Shown: positions 44,369-51,440 of the stretch, one piece after another | How the letters are laid out: each line of letters begins with the position of its first letter | How positions within the stretch are numbered: the stretch's first letter is position 1 | Source of the DNA: Sediminihabitans luteus | GTDB lineage: Bacteria; Actinomycetota; Actinomycetes; Actinomycetales; Cellulomonadaceae | NCBI RefSeq assembly: GCF_002797595.1 | Contig: NZ_PGFE01000003.1 | Location: forward strand, 186,001 to 250,000 | DNA length: 64,000 nt | Direction: 5' to 3' | Notes under the pieces: generated by a model | What the model was told of the DNA's origin: nothing | Seen by the model: the letters and a program-made list of their open reading frames with translations, nothing else | Database searches by the model: none | Position numbers and translations under genes: made by a program

Positions 44369-44392
44369 CGCAGAAGTTTCTCGCGATCCGAC

Positions 44393-44420
44393 CCATCCGG
44401 TGCGGCGGGGGCTCCGAACC
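44393..44420 (+). promoter_or_regulatory. SigK-type promoter of the fasciclin gene
   Basis: CCATCC (44393-44398), 15 nt, CCGAACC (44414-44420). Start codon 50 nt further on, with a GGAGAG ribosome site. Confidence 0.82.
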
Positions 44421-44470
44421 CCCGGTGAAACGCCCCGCAGGACGTGGGGCGACGACGCGAGGAGAGACCG

Positions 44471-45154
44471 ATGAACGTTCGTACCCGTTCCGCCGCCGCT
44501 GCCACCACGTTCGCCGCGCTCGCGGTGTTCGGCCTGGCCGCCTGCTCCGACGACAGCACCGACGCGGGCGCGTCGAGCGACGACTCCGCGATGACCGAGG
44601 AGTCCATGCCCGCCGAGACGCCCATGGACGACATGGAGTCCGACATGAGCGTCGACCCCGCCGCGAACCTCGTGGGCCCCGGCTGCTCCGACTACGCCGC
44701 CGCCGTCCCCGACGGCGCGGGCTCCATCACCGGCATGTCGGCCGACCCGGTCGCGGTCGCGGCGTCCAACAACCCGCTGCTGACGACGCTCGTCTCGGCC
44801 GTGAGCGGCGAGCTCAACCCTGACGTGAACCTCGTCGACACGCTCAACGGTGACGAGTTCACCGTGTTCGCGCCCGTCGACGACGCGTTCGCCAAGGTCG
44901 ACGCCGGCACGCTCGACACGCTCTCGACCGACGCCGACCTCCTGACCTCGGTGCTGACCTACCACGTGGTGCCCGGCCAGATCGCGCCGGACGACATCGT
45001 GGGCGAGCACACCACCGTCGAGGGCGACACCGTGACCGTGACCGGCTCGGGCGACGAGCTCAAGGTCGACGACGCGAACGTGATCTGCGGTGGCGTCGTG
45101 ACGCAGAACGCGACCGTCTACCTCGTCGACTCGGTGCTCATGCCGAGCATGTGA
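44471..45154 (+). CDS. Fasciclin-domain lipoprotein (MPT83-like)
   Basis: 227 residues from ATG 44471. Lipoprotein signal with lipobox LAAC, then an Asp/Ser/Met-rich linker (five Met within about 20 residues) and a single fasciclin domain: [21 protein letters not shown] (H1-type), [10 protein letters not shown] (H2-type) and [12 protein letters not shown]. Close in layout to the mycobacterial surface antigens MPT83/MPT70, which are SigK-regulated. The Met-rich linker may be oxidisable, which would fit a neighbouring DipZ, but this is inference. Confidence 0.92.
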   Translation: MNVRTRSAAAATTFAALAVFGLAACSDDSTDAGASSDDSAMTEESMPAETPMDDMESDMSVDPAANLVGPGCSDYAAAVPDGAGSITGMSADPVAVAASNNPLLTTLVSAVSGELNPDVNLVDTLNGDEFTVFAPVDDAFAKVDAGTLDTLSTDADLLTSVLTYHVVPGQIAPDDIVGEHTTVEGDTVTVTGSGDELKVDDANVICGGVVTQNATVYLVDSVLMPSM

Positions 45155-45282
45155 CCCCTCGGGCCCCGCGCCCGGGACCCGGGCCTCGCGCCCGCCGCCG
45201 TCGACGCGGGTCGACGGCCCCCGACCGGCCCGGCCGTCGCGCGTCCCCCAGGCGCGACGGCCGGGCCTTCGTGCGTACTGGT
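45155..45282. other. Gap after the fasciclin gene
   Basis: GC-rich with several short inverted repeats (GGGTCGACGGC, CGACGGCCGGGCC type) but no open gene. With the two repeats that follow it makes a gap of 284 bp before the methyltransferase gene. Confidence 0.4.
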
Positions 45283-45320
45283 GCGTGCGGGCTGGGGCGT
45301 GCGGGCTGGGGCGTGCGGGC
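45283..45320. repeat. 14-bp tandem repeat
   Basis: GCGTGCGGGCTGGG twice (45283-45296, 45297-45310) plus a partial third copy, running straight into the family A palindrome. Confidence 0.85.
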
Positions 45321-45370
45321 GTCACGTTCCGGCCCCTTCCCCGGGCGCCGACCGGGCCAGAAGGTGACGC
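45319..45370. repeat. Palindromic intergenic element, family A (copy 2)
   Basis: Arms GCGTCACGTTCCGGCCC (45319-45335) and GGGCCAGAAGGTGACGC (45354-45370), 15 of 17 paired. Between convergent fasciclin and methyltransferase genes. Confidence 0.82.
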
Positions 45371-45438
45371 TCGACGCCCACGACGAGCGGGTGCCCCCCG
45401 TTCGGAATGCACGCGACGCCGGAACGCACGCGTCGCCG

Positions 45439-46200
45439 TCAGCGGGGTCGACGCGCCTCGATCAGGTGGCGCGCGGAGTACGCGACGAACGGCCCCTCGG
45501 CCTCGATCTGCTCGTGCAGCGCGAGCAGCCGGTCCCGGTACGCGTCGACCGTGAACCCGGGGACCATCCAGATCACCTTGCGCAGGAAGTACACGACCGC
45601 CCCGACGTCGAAGAACTCGACGCGCAGCCGCTCGGCGCGCAGGTCGACGACCTCGAGGCCTGCCGCCCGTGCCGCCGCGGCCTCGTCGTCGTGGTGCCGC
45701 CCCCGGCGCGCCTCTGGCTGCGGCCCGAGGAAGAGCTCCACGAGCTCGAACACGCTCGCGGGCCCCACGTGCTGCGCCAGGTAGGTGCCGCCGGGGCGCA
45801 GCACGCGCGCGATCTCGCCCCACCACGGGACCACGGGATGCCTGCTCGTGACGAGGTCGAACGCGGCGTCCGCGAACGGCAGGGGTGGCTCGTCGTGGTC
45901 GGCCACCACCACGATCCCGCGCGGGTGCAGCAGTTCGGTCGCCTTCGCGACGTTGGGCGGCCACGACTCGGTCGCCACGGCGACGCGCGGGACGCTCCCG
46001 ACCGTCGCGAGCACCTCGCCGCCGCCGGTCTGGAGGTCGAGCGCGGCGTCGGCGTCGGCCCACCGGGCGGCCATCGTGCGCGCGTAGCCCCACGACGGGC
46101 GTTCCTCGGTCGCGCGGCCGTCGAGCCAGGAGAAGTCCCAGCCGTCGACGGGCGCGGCCTCGGCCTCGGCGATCAGGTCGTCGACCGTGCGTGCGCTCAT
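45439..46200 (-). CDS. Class I SAM-dependent methyltransferase
   Basis: 253 residues from ATG 46200. Motif I reads ALDLQTGGGEVLA, motif II VVADHDEPPLPFADAAFDLV and motif III EIARVLRPGGTYLAQHVG, the usual pattern of small-molecule methyltransferases. Substrate unknown. It is flanked on both sides by family A palindromes (45319, 46232) in the same order, so the gene could move or be lost by recombination between them. Confidence 0.8.
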   Translation of the reverse strand: MSARTVDDLIAEAEAAPVDGWDFSWLDGRATEERPSWGYARTMAARWADADAALDLQTGGGEVLATVGSVPRVAVATESWPPNVAKATELLHPRGIVVVADHDEPPLPFADAAFDLVTSRHPVVPWWGEIARVLRPGGTYLAQHVGPASVFELVELFLGPQPEARRGRHHDDEAAAARAAGLEVVDLRAERLRVEFFDVGAVVYFLRKVIWMVPGFTVDAYRDRLLALHEQIEAEGPFVAYSARHLIEARRPR

Positions 46201-46231
46201 GCCTCCATGGTGGCGCACCCGTGGCTCGCGG

Positions 46232-46283
46232 GCGTCACGTCCTGGCCCGTTCGCACGCCCGGCATCGGGCCAGAAGGTGACGC
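46232..46283. repeat. Palindromic intergenic element, family A (copy 3)
   Basis: Left arm GCGTCACGTCCTGGCCC (46232-46248), right arm GGGCCAGAAGGTGACGC (46267-46283). The right arm is identical to copy 2. Confidence 0.85.
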
Positions 46284-46339
46284 TCGGCCGCACGGGGCCC
46301 GGGGCGGACGACGCACGCGTCGCGCGGCGATCTCCGCCG

Positions 46340-46395
46340 GTCGAACCGGCGATCATGGTCGGTGCGGGGGTCCTTACCGACCATGATCGCCGGTT
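46340..46395. repeat. Palindromic intergenic element, family B (copy 1)
   Basis: A 22-bp perfect inverted repeat (left arm starts CGAACCGGCGATCATGG) with a 12-nt spacer, 35 nt after the rskA stop. It probably ends the sigK-rskA transcript. Confidence 0.88.
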
Positions 46396-46429
46396 CGGCA
46401 CCGGAGGCGGGCGGGGAGGGCAGGCCGGG

Positions 46430-47269
46430 TCAGGTCTGCAGCGCCACGATCGGGTCGGACGTCGGCTGGTCGGAGCCGCCCGCCGGCTCGAGCGTCATCG
46501 CGACGACCTCGCCCGCGGCAGCCTCGACGAGGGCCTGCGGGTCGTCGGCGTCGAACAGCCCGGCCGACGTCGCAGCGCCGTCCGCGACGATCCACAGCTG
46601 GTAGTCCTCGTCCTCGCCCGTGCCGGGCAGCCCCGACGCGGTGAACAGCACGTCGCCGTCCGCGACGAGCGCGCTCGCCTCGCCGCCCCCGGCGACCGGG
46701 CTCGTGACGAGCCGCGCGTCCGGGTCGGCGAGCATCTGCGCGACGCGGTCGACCTGCGCCTGGAGCTGGACCTGCGTCTGATGGGTCTGCACGGCGATGC
46801 CCGTCGGCACCGCGACCGCGACGATCGCGGCCGCCGCCGCGGCGACCAGCCAGTTCCGGCGGCGTCGCGCCCCGATCGGCACCACGTTCGACGGCGCGTC
46901 GTCAGCCATGTCGGACGACGCGGGGCCGGCCGTGTCGGACGACGCGCGGTCCGCCGTGCCAGCCGTCGAGCCGATCGCAGCGATCGGAGCTGCGGACGGC
47001 GCGCTCCCGAGCACTGGGGTCGCCGCCGCGTCGGTGCCGGCCGTGAGCGCGGCCACGCGGGCGAGCACGTCGGCGCGCACGTCGGCGGAGGGCGCGGCGT
47101 CCACGACGAACGCCGCCACGGACTCACGGAGCTCGTCGAGCTCACGCCGGGCCGCGTCGTCCGACGCCACGAGCGACTCGACGGCGCGAGCCTCGGCGTC
47201 GGTCACGGCGTCGAGCGCGTAGGCAGGGATCAGGTCGCGGACCGCCTGGCGGTCGAGGTCGTCAGCCAC
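46430..47269 (-). CDS. rskA: Anti-sigma-K factor
   Basis: 279 residues from GTG 47269, which overlaps the sigK stop by 8 nt. N-terminal anti-sigma domain MADDLDRQAVRDLIPAYALD, an Ala/Ser-rich link, one membrane helix (about 135-158, RRRRNWLVAAAAAAIVAVAV) and an outside RskA_C domain with YQLWIVADG and AMTLEPAGGS. The zinc-binding HxxxCxxC of other ZAS proteins is absent, as in mycobacterial RskA. It should hold SigK at the membrane until cleaved after an outside signal. Confidence 0.9.
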   Translation of the reverse strand: MADDLDRQAVRDLIPAYALDAVTDAEARAVESLVASDDAARRELDELRESVAAFVVDAAPSADVRADVLARVAALTAGTDAAATPVLGSAPSAAPIAAIGSTAGTADRASSDTAGPASSDMADDAPSNVVPIGARRRRNWLVAAAAAAIVAVAVPTGIAVQTHQTQVQLQAQVDRVAQMLADPDARLVTSPVAGGGEASALVADGDVLFTASGLPGTGEDEDYQLWIVADGAATSAGLFDADDPQALVEAAAGEVVAMTLEPAGGSDQPTSDPIVALQT

Positions 47270-47864
47270 GGTTCACCCCCAGGCAGTCGCGGAGCCGGAT
47301 CAGTCCGTCGCGGATGCGGGACTTGACGGTCGGGAGCGCGGCGCCGAGCCCCTCGGCGACCTCGCGGTAGGTCAGGTCGCCGTAGTAGGCGCGCACGACG
47401 GCGTCGCGCTGGGTCTCGGTGAGCGTGTCGAGGCAGTCGCGCACGGCCGACCGGTCGAGGCCGCGCTCGACCTCCTCGGCGACGACGTCGCGCTCGGCGC
47501 CGACGGTGCTCGCGTCGAGGTCCTTCTGGTCACGCGCACGGCGCGACTGCTCGGAGCGCACGCGGTCGATCGCGCGGCGCCGCGTGAGCGTGACCGCCCA
47601 CGTGCGGGCCGACCCGCGGGTCGCGTCGAAGCGCGCTGCCGTCTGCCACACCTCGACCATCACCTCCTGGGTCACCTCGGCCGCGTGGTCCCGGTCGCGC
47701 AGGACCGCGAGCGCCGCCCCGAACACGGACGGGCTCAACGCGTCGTACACCGGCGCGAACGCGTCAGGGTCGCCGCCGGCGCACGCCGCGAGGGCGGCGT
47801 CCAGCGCGTCGGGTTCGGTCGTCCTGGCGTTCGGCACGGGCCCAGTCTGCCTCAGACGGGGCAC
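47262..47864 (-). CDS. sigK: ECF sigma factor SigK
   Basis: 200 residues from GTG 47864, or 191 from GTG 47837; the upstream promoter ends 4 nt before the first GTG, which makes the second start also possible. Region 2 AAEVTQEVMVEVWQTAARFD with TWAVTLTRRRAIDRVRSEQSR, and region 4 LTETQRDAVVRAYYGDLTYREVA and TVKSRIRDGLIRL. Pairs with RskA. Its own promoter has the same CCATCC-N15 layout as the two target genes, so it is probably autoregulated. Confidence 0.93.
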   Translation of the reverse strand: MPRLRQTGPVPNARTTEPDALDAALAACAGGDPDAFAPVYDALSPSVFGAALAVLRDRDHAAEVTQEVMVEVWQTAARFDATRGSARTWAVTLTRRRAIDRVRSEQSRRARDQKDLDASTVGAERDVVAEEVERGLDRSAVRDCLDTLTETQRDAVVRAYYGDLTYREVAEGLGAALPTVKSRIRDGLIRLRDCLGVNRG

Positions 47865-47868
47865 ACGT

Positions 47869-47896
47869 GGTTCGAGGCCGACGCGGTCCCGGATGG
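47869..47896 (-). promoter_or_regulatory. SigK-type promoter of sigK-rskA
   Basis: Minus strand: CCATCC (complement of 47891-47896), 15 nt, TCGAACC (complement of 47869-47875). First base of the -10 differs from the other two copies. Confidence 0.75.
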
Positions 47897-47937
47897 GTCG
47901 CCTCGTCGAGCGCGCGCCGAACCGGCGGTCGTGCGTC

Positions 47938-47997
47938 GCCGAACCGGCGATCGTGGTCGGCCAGAAGCCCTGGAACGACCACGATCGCCGGTTCGGC
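47938..47997. repeat. Palindromic intergenic element, family B (copy 2)
   Basis: A 22-bp perfect inverted repeat, left arm GCCGAACCGGCGATCGTGG... (47938-47959), right arm 47976-47997, 16-nt loop. A second left arm with small changes lies next to it (47916-47933). It follows the DAHP synthase gene by 33 nt. Confidence 0.88.
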
Positions 47998-48029
47998 GCG
48001 GGGGCTCGGGCGCGGGCGGGCGCGAGGGG

Positions 48030-49154
48030 CTAGAGGGCGCGGCGTGCGCGCACGGCCTCCGCGAGCTCGCCGAGCAGCGTGGCCGTGGTGTCCCAGTCCA
48101 TGCACTTGTCGGTCACGGACTTGCCGTACACGAGCCCCGACGGCGCGGGCGCCTGGGCGCCGGCGACGAGGAACGACTCCATCATGAGACCGGTCACGCC
48201 CTGCTCGCCCTCGGCGAGGCGCGCGGCGAGCTCGCGCACGACCTCGGCCTGGCGCACGTGGTCCTTGCCCGAGTTGCCGTGCGACGCGTCGACGATCAGG
48301 CCGTGCTCGACGGCGCCGCCGAGGCCCGAGGTGCGGGCCACGGCGAGGGCGGCCTCGACGTCGGACGTCGCGTAGTTGGGTCCCGAGCGGCCGCCGCGCA
48401 GGATCACGTGGCAGTCGGGGTTCCCGGCGGTCTCGACGGCGGCGGAGCGGCCCTGCTGGTCCATGCCGAAGAACGTGTGCTCGCTCGCGGCGGTCACGCA
48501 GCCGTCGACCGCGATCTGCACGTCGCCGTCGGTCGCGTTCTTGAACCCGACGGGCATCGAGAGACCGGACGCGAGCTGGCGGTGCACCTGCGACTCGGCG
48601 TTGCGCGCGCCGATCGCGCCCCACGAGATCGCGTCGGCGATGTACTGCGGGCTGGTCGGCTCGAGGAACTCGCTCGCGGCGGGCACCCCGGCGTCGAGCA
48701 CGCCGAGCAGCACCTCGCGCGCAAGACGCAGGCCGTAGTTGACGTCGTGCGTGCCGTCGAGGTGCGGGTCGTTGATGAGGCCCTTCCACCCGACCGTGGT
48801 GCGGGGCTTCTCGAAGTACACGCGCATGACGATCGCGAGGTCGTCCGCGAGGTCGTGCGCGACGGCGGCGAGGCGGCGCGCGTAGTCGAGCGCGGCCTCG
48901 GGGTCGTGCACCGAGCACGGGCCGACGATCACGAGCAGTCGGTCGTCGTCGCCCGCGAGGATGTCGCGCACCTCGCGGCGCGACGTGGTCACGAGGTCGG
49001 AGCGCGCGGGCCCGAGCGGCAGCTCGGCGAGCATGGCCTCGGGGGCGGGCAGCGGGGCGAGCGCGCGGATGCGCAGGTCGCTCGTGCTCGCCTGCAGGTC
49101 GTACTCGGGGTGCGAGGTCACGTCGTCCTCCGTGGTGGTGGTCGTGGCGGTCAT
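48030..49154 (-). CDS. aroG: 3-deoxy-7-phosphoheptulonate (DAHP) synthase, class I
   Basis: 374 residues from ATG 49154. First enzyme of the shikimate pathway (PEP + erythrose 4-phosphate). VIVGPCSVHD, MRVYFEKPRTTVGWKG, the ATDGD segment, LRGGRSGPNY and DASHGNSGKDH are the class I (AroF/G/H) landmarks. The N-terminal extension MTATTTTTEDD is short. An aromatic-rich leader peptide and terminator upstream (49235-49354) point to attenuation. Which aromatic acid inhibits the enzyme cannot be read, so the G in the symbol is only a class label. Confidence 0.93.
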   Translation of the reverse strand: MTATTTTTEDDVTSHPEYDLQASTSDLRIRALAPLPAPEAMLAELPLGPARSDLVTTSRREVRDILAGDDDRLLVIVGPCSVHDPEAALDYARRLAAVAHDLADDLAIVMRVYFEKPRTTVGWKGLINDPHLDGTHDVNYGLRLAREVLLGVLDAGVPAASEFLEPTSPQYIADAISWGAIGARNAESQVHRQLASGLSMPVGFKNATDGDVQIAVDGCVTAASEHTFFGMDQQGRSAAVETAGNPDCHVILRGGRSGPNYATSDVEAALAVARTSGLGGAVEHGLIVDASHGNSGKDHVRQAEVVRELAARLAEGEQGVTGLMMESFLVAGAQAPAPSGLVYGKSVTDKCMDWDTTATLLGELAEAVRARRAL

Positions 49155-49234
49155 GCGGTGGGCTCCTGATCAGGCTGGCTCAGACGGAGCGCGCTCGCCG
49201 CATCGGTGTCCGGAGCGGCCCGTCTGAATGACGA

Positions 49235-49264
49235 AGGGCCCGGACGCGGTCGCGTCCAAGGCCC
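49235..49264 (-). terminator. Attenuator hairpin of the DAHP synthase gene
   Basis: On the minus strand GGGCC-TT-GGACGCG / CGCGTCC-GGGCCC followed by TTCGT, about 80 nt before the start codon. It follows the leader peptide and is the expected termination choice. Confidence 0.8.
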
Positions 49265-49270
49265 TGTGCT

Positions 49271-49322
49271 GGCTCCGGTGGGGTTGGTTCAGGCGCGTGC
49301 CCGCTCGGCCCCACCAGGAGCC
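49271..49322 (-). promoter_or_regulatory. Competing leader hairpin
   Basis: GGCTCCTGGTGGGG within the leader coding region (complement of 49309-49322) can pair with CCCCACCGGAGCC (complement of 49271-49283), with one bulge. This is the early hairpin that a stalled ribosome would disturb. Confidence 0.6.
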
Positions 49323-49354
49323 GGCGTAAAGCGCCAATACCAACGGATGTCCAC
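49289..49354 (-). CDS. Aromatic-rich leader peptide of the DAHP synthase gene
   Basis: 21 residues from GTG 49354 to TGA 49289-49291. The start reads MDIRWYWRF: two Trp, one Tyr and one Phe in five codons, all products of the pathway. The rest (TPAPGGAERARA) has no aromatic residue. TAGGTT at 49361-49366 ends 6 nt before the GTG, so the transcript is leaderless and translation can begin at once, as attenuation requires. Low charged Trp, Tyr or Phe tRNA should stall the ribosome and prevent the terminator. Confidence 0.82.
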   Translation of the reverse strand: MDIRWYWRFTPAPGGAERARA

Positions 49355-49360
49355 GCGTCG

Positions 49361-49366
49361 AACCTA
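49361..49366 (-). promoter_or_regulatory. -10 TAGGTT of the leader transcript
   Basis: TAGGTT on the minus strand, 6 nt before the leader GTG. Confidence 0.6.
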
Positions 49367-49460
49367 GCACGCGGACGGCGTCCGGCACCGGGCGTCCACG
49401 ATGCGGCCAGTTCTTGCTCTTGCTCATTACCCGGGGCAACGACCGTGCGAGAATCGTCCG

Positions 49461-51440
49461 GTGCCTCCAGACCACCCGCGCACCACCGCCGCGCACACGC
49501 CACCGCCCGCCTCCGGGGCGATCCCCGCGCAGGAGCGCGACGCCTCGACGATCTCGACGCTGCGCCGCCTCCTGCCGTTCGTGCGCCCCGCGCGCACCCG
49601 GATCCTGCTCGGGGCGACGTCCGCCCTGCTCGCGAGCCTGTGCGCGCTCGCGATCCCGCGCGTGCTCGAGACGATCGTCGACGGCCCGCTCGCCCGCGGC
49701 GTCGCGAACCACGACACGCGCGGCCTGCTCGTCGGCGCGCTCGTGGTGCTCGCGTTCGGGCTGCTCGAGACCGCGTTCATCGCGGCCCGGCGGCGCCTGA
49801 TCCTCGCGCCCTCGACCGAGGTCGAGAAGTCCATGCGCATGCGGCTGTTCACGCACCTGCAGGACCTCGAGGTCGGGTTCCACGACCGGTGGTCCGGCGG
49901 GCAGCTGCTCTCGCGCTCGATGAGCGACCTCGGCCTGCTGCGCCGGTGGATCGCGTTCGGCGTCGTGATGCTCGTGGTCGACGCGGTCACGCTCACGGTC
50001 GGCACCGTGCTGCTGCTCACGACCAACGTGTGGCTCGGTCTCGTCTACCTGTGCGGCGCGATCCCCGTGACCGTGCTCGCGTTCCGGTTCTCGCGCCGGT
50101 TCCGCAGCGTCGCGCGGCTCTCGCAGGACCAGGCGGGCGACCTCGCGACCACGGTCGAGGAGTCCGTGCACGGCATCCGCGTGCTCAAGGCGTTCGGGCG
50201 CGGGCGCGACGCCATGGCGGGCTTCACCCAGCGCGCCACGACCCTGCGCGAGACCGAGATCCGCAAGGCCCGGATCCTGTCGACCCTCCAGGGGTCGTTC
50301 ACCGCGATCCCCGACGTCACGCTCGGCGTCGCCCTCGTGCTCGGCGTGTGGCTCGTCGCGCAGGGCGAGCTCGGCGTGGGCGCGCTCGCCGCGTTCTTCG
50401 CGACCACCGCGGTGCTCGCCGCGCCCGTGATCGACCTCGGCATGCTCCTGTCGATGACGCTCAACGCGCGCACCGCGCTCGAGCGGTACCTCGAGGTGCT
50501 CGACACGCCCGTGGCCGTGACCGACCCCGAGCACCCCGTGCCCCTGACGGACGTGCGCGGCGAGCTCGAGCTGCGCGGCGTGCGGTTCCGGTTCGGCGAC
50601 GCCGACACCGACGTGCTCGACGGCGTCGACCTCGTCGTCCCGGCCGGGCGGCGGACGGCGCTCGTGGGCCTCACCGGCTCCGGCAAGTCGACCCTCGCGA
50701 TGCTCGTGCCACGCCTCTACGACGTCACGGGCGGCCAGGTGCTGCTCGACGGCGTCGACGTGCGCGACGTGACGCGCGCCGACCTGCGCACGGTCGTCTC
50801 GGTCGCGTTCGAGGACTCGACCCTGTTCTCCGCGACCGTGCGCGAGAACGTCCTCCTCGGCGCGCCCGCGGGCGCCCACGACGGCCCCGCGGGCGACGCC
50901 GCGCTCGCCCAGGCGCTCGACGTCGCCCAGGCCGGGTTCGTGCACGACCTGCCCGACGGCGTCGAGACGACCATCGGCGAGGAGGGGCTCAGCCTCTCGG
51001 GCGGCCAGCGCCAACGCCTCGCCCTCGCGCGCGCGATCGCCGCCCGGCCCCGCGTGCTCGTGCTCGACGACCCGCTCTCGGCGCTCGACGTCGAGACCGA
51101 GGCCGCGATCCAGGCCCGCCTCGACACCGAGCTCGCCGGCATCACGACCCTCGTCGTCGCGCACCGACCCTCGACCGTCGCGCTCGCCGACCAGGTCGCC
51201 GTGCTCGAGGACGGGCGCATCACCGCGGTCGGCACGCACAGCGAGCTGCTCGCGACGCACGCGTCGTACCGGCACCTCATCTCGACGCTCGACGCCGAGC
51301 AGCAGGACGACGACGCGCGGCACACCGAGCCCGCCGGCGTCGTGCGCGGGACCGGGCCCGAGCGGCACGGCGACGACGACGGGACCGCGGCCGCGGCGTC
51401 CGACACCAGCACCAGCACCACCAGCGAGGGGGCACGATGA
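49461..51440 (+). CDS. ABC exporter half-transporter A (degenerate ATP site)
   Basis: 659 residues from GTG 49461. Six membrane helices (about 40-330) then a nucleotide-binding domain with Walker A GLTGSGKST, signature LSGGQRQR, Walker B VLVLDDPLSALD and H-loop VVAHRPST. The residue after Walker B is Asp, not the catalytic Glu, so this half forms the degenerate site of a heterodimer. A 40-residue acidic, Thr/Ser-rich tail ends the protein. Its stop overlaps the start of the partner gene (ATGA). Substrate unknown: drugs, lipids or peptides are all possible. Confidence 0.92.
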   Translation: MPPDHPRTTAAHTPPPASGAIPAQERDASTISTLRRLLPFVRPARTRILLGATSALLASLCALAIPRVLETIVDGPLARGVANHDTRGLLVGALVVLAFGLLETAFIAARRRLILAPSTEVEKSMRMRLFTHLQDLEVGFHDRWSGGQLLSRSMSDLGLLRRWIAFGVVMLVVDAVTLTVGTVLLLTTNVWLGLVYLCGAIPVTVLAFRFSRRFRSVARLSQDQAGDLATTVEESVHGIRVLKAFGRGRDAMAGFTQRATTLRETEIRKARILSTLQGSFTAIPDVTLGVALVLGVWLVAQGELGVGALAAFFATTAVLAAPVIDLGMLLSMTLNARTALERYLEVLDTPVAVTDPEHPVPLTDVRGELELRGVRFRFGDADTDVLDGVDLVVPAGRRTALVGLTGSGKSTLAMLVPRLYDVTGGQVLLDGVDVRDVTRADLRTVVSVAFEDSTLFSATVRENVLLGAPAGAHDGPAGDAALAQALDVAQAGFVHDLPDGVETTIGEEGLSLSGGQRQRLALARAIAARPRVLVLDDPLSALDVETEAAIQARLDTELAGITTLVVAHRPSTVALADQVAVLEDGRITAVGTHSELLATHASYRHLISTLDAEQQDDDARHTEPAGVVRGTGPERHGDDDGTAAAASDTSTSTTSEGAR

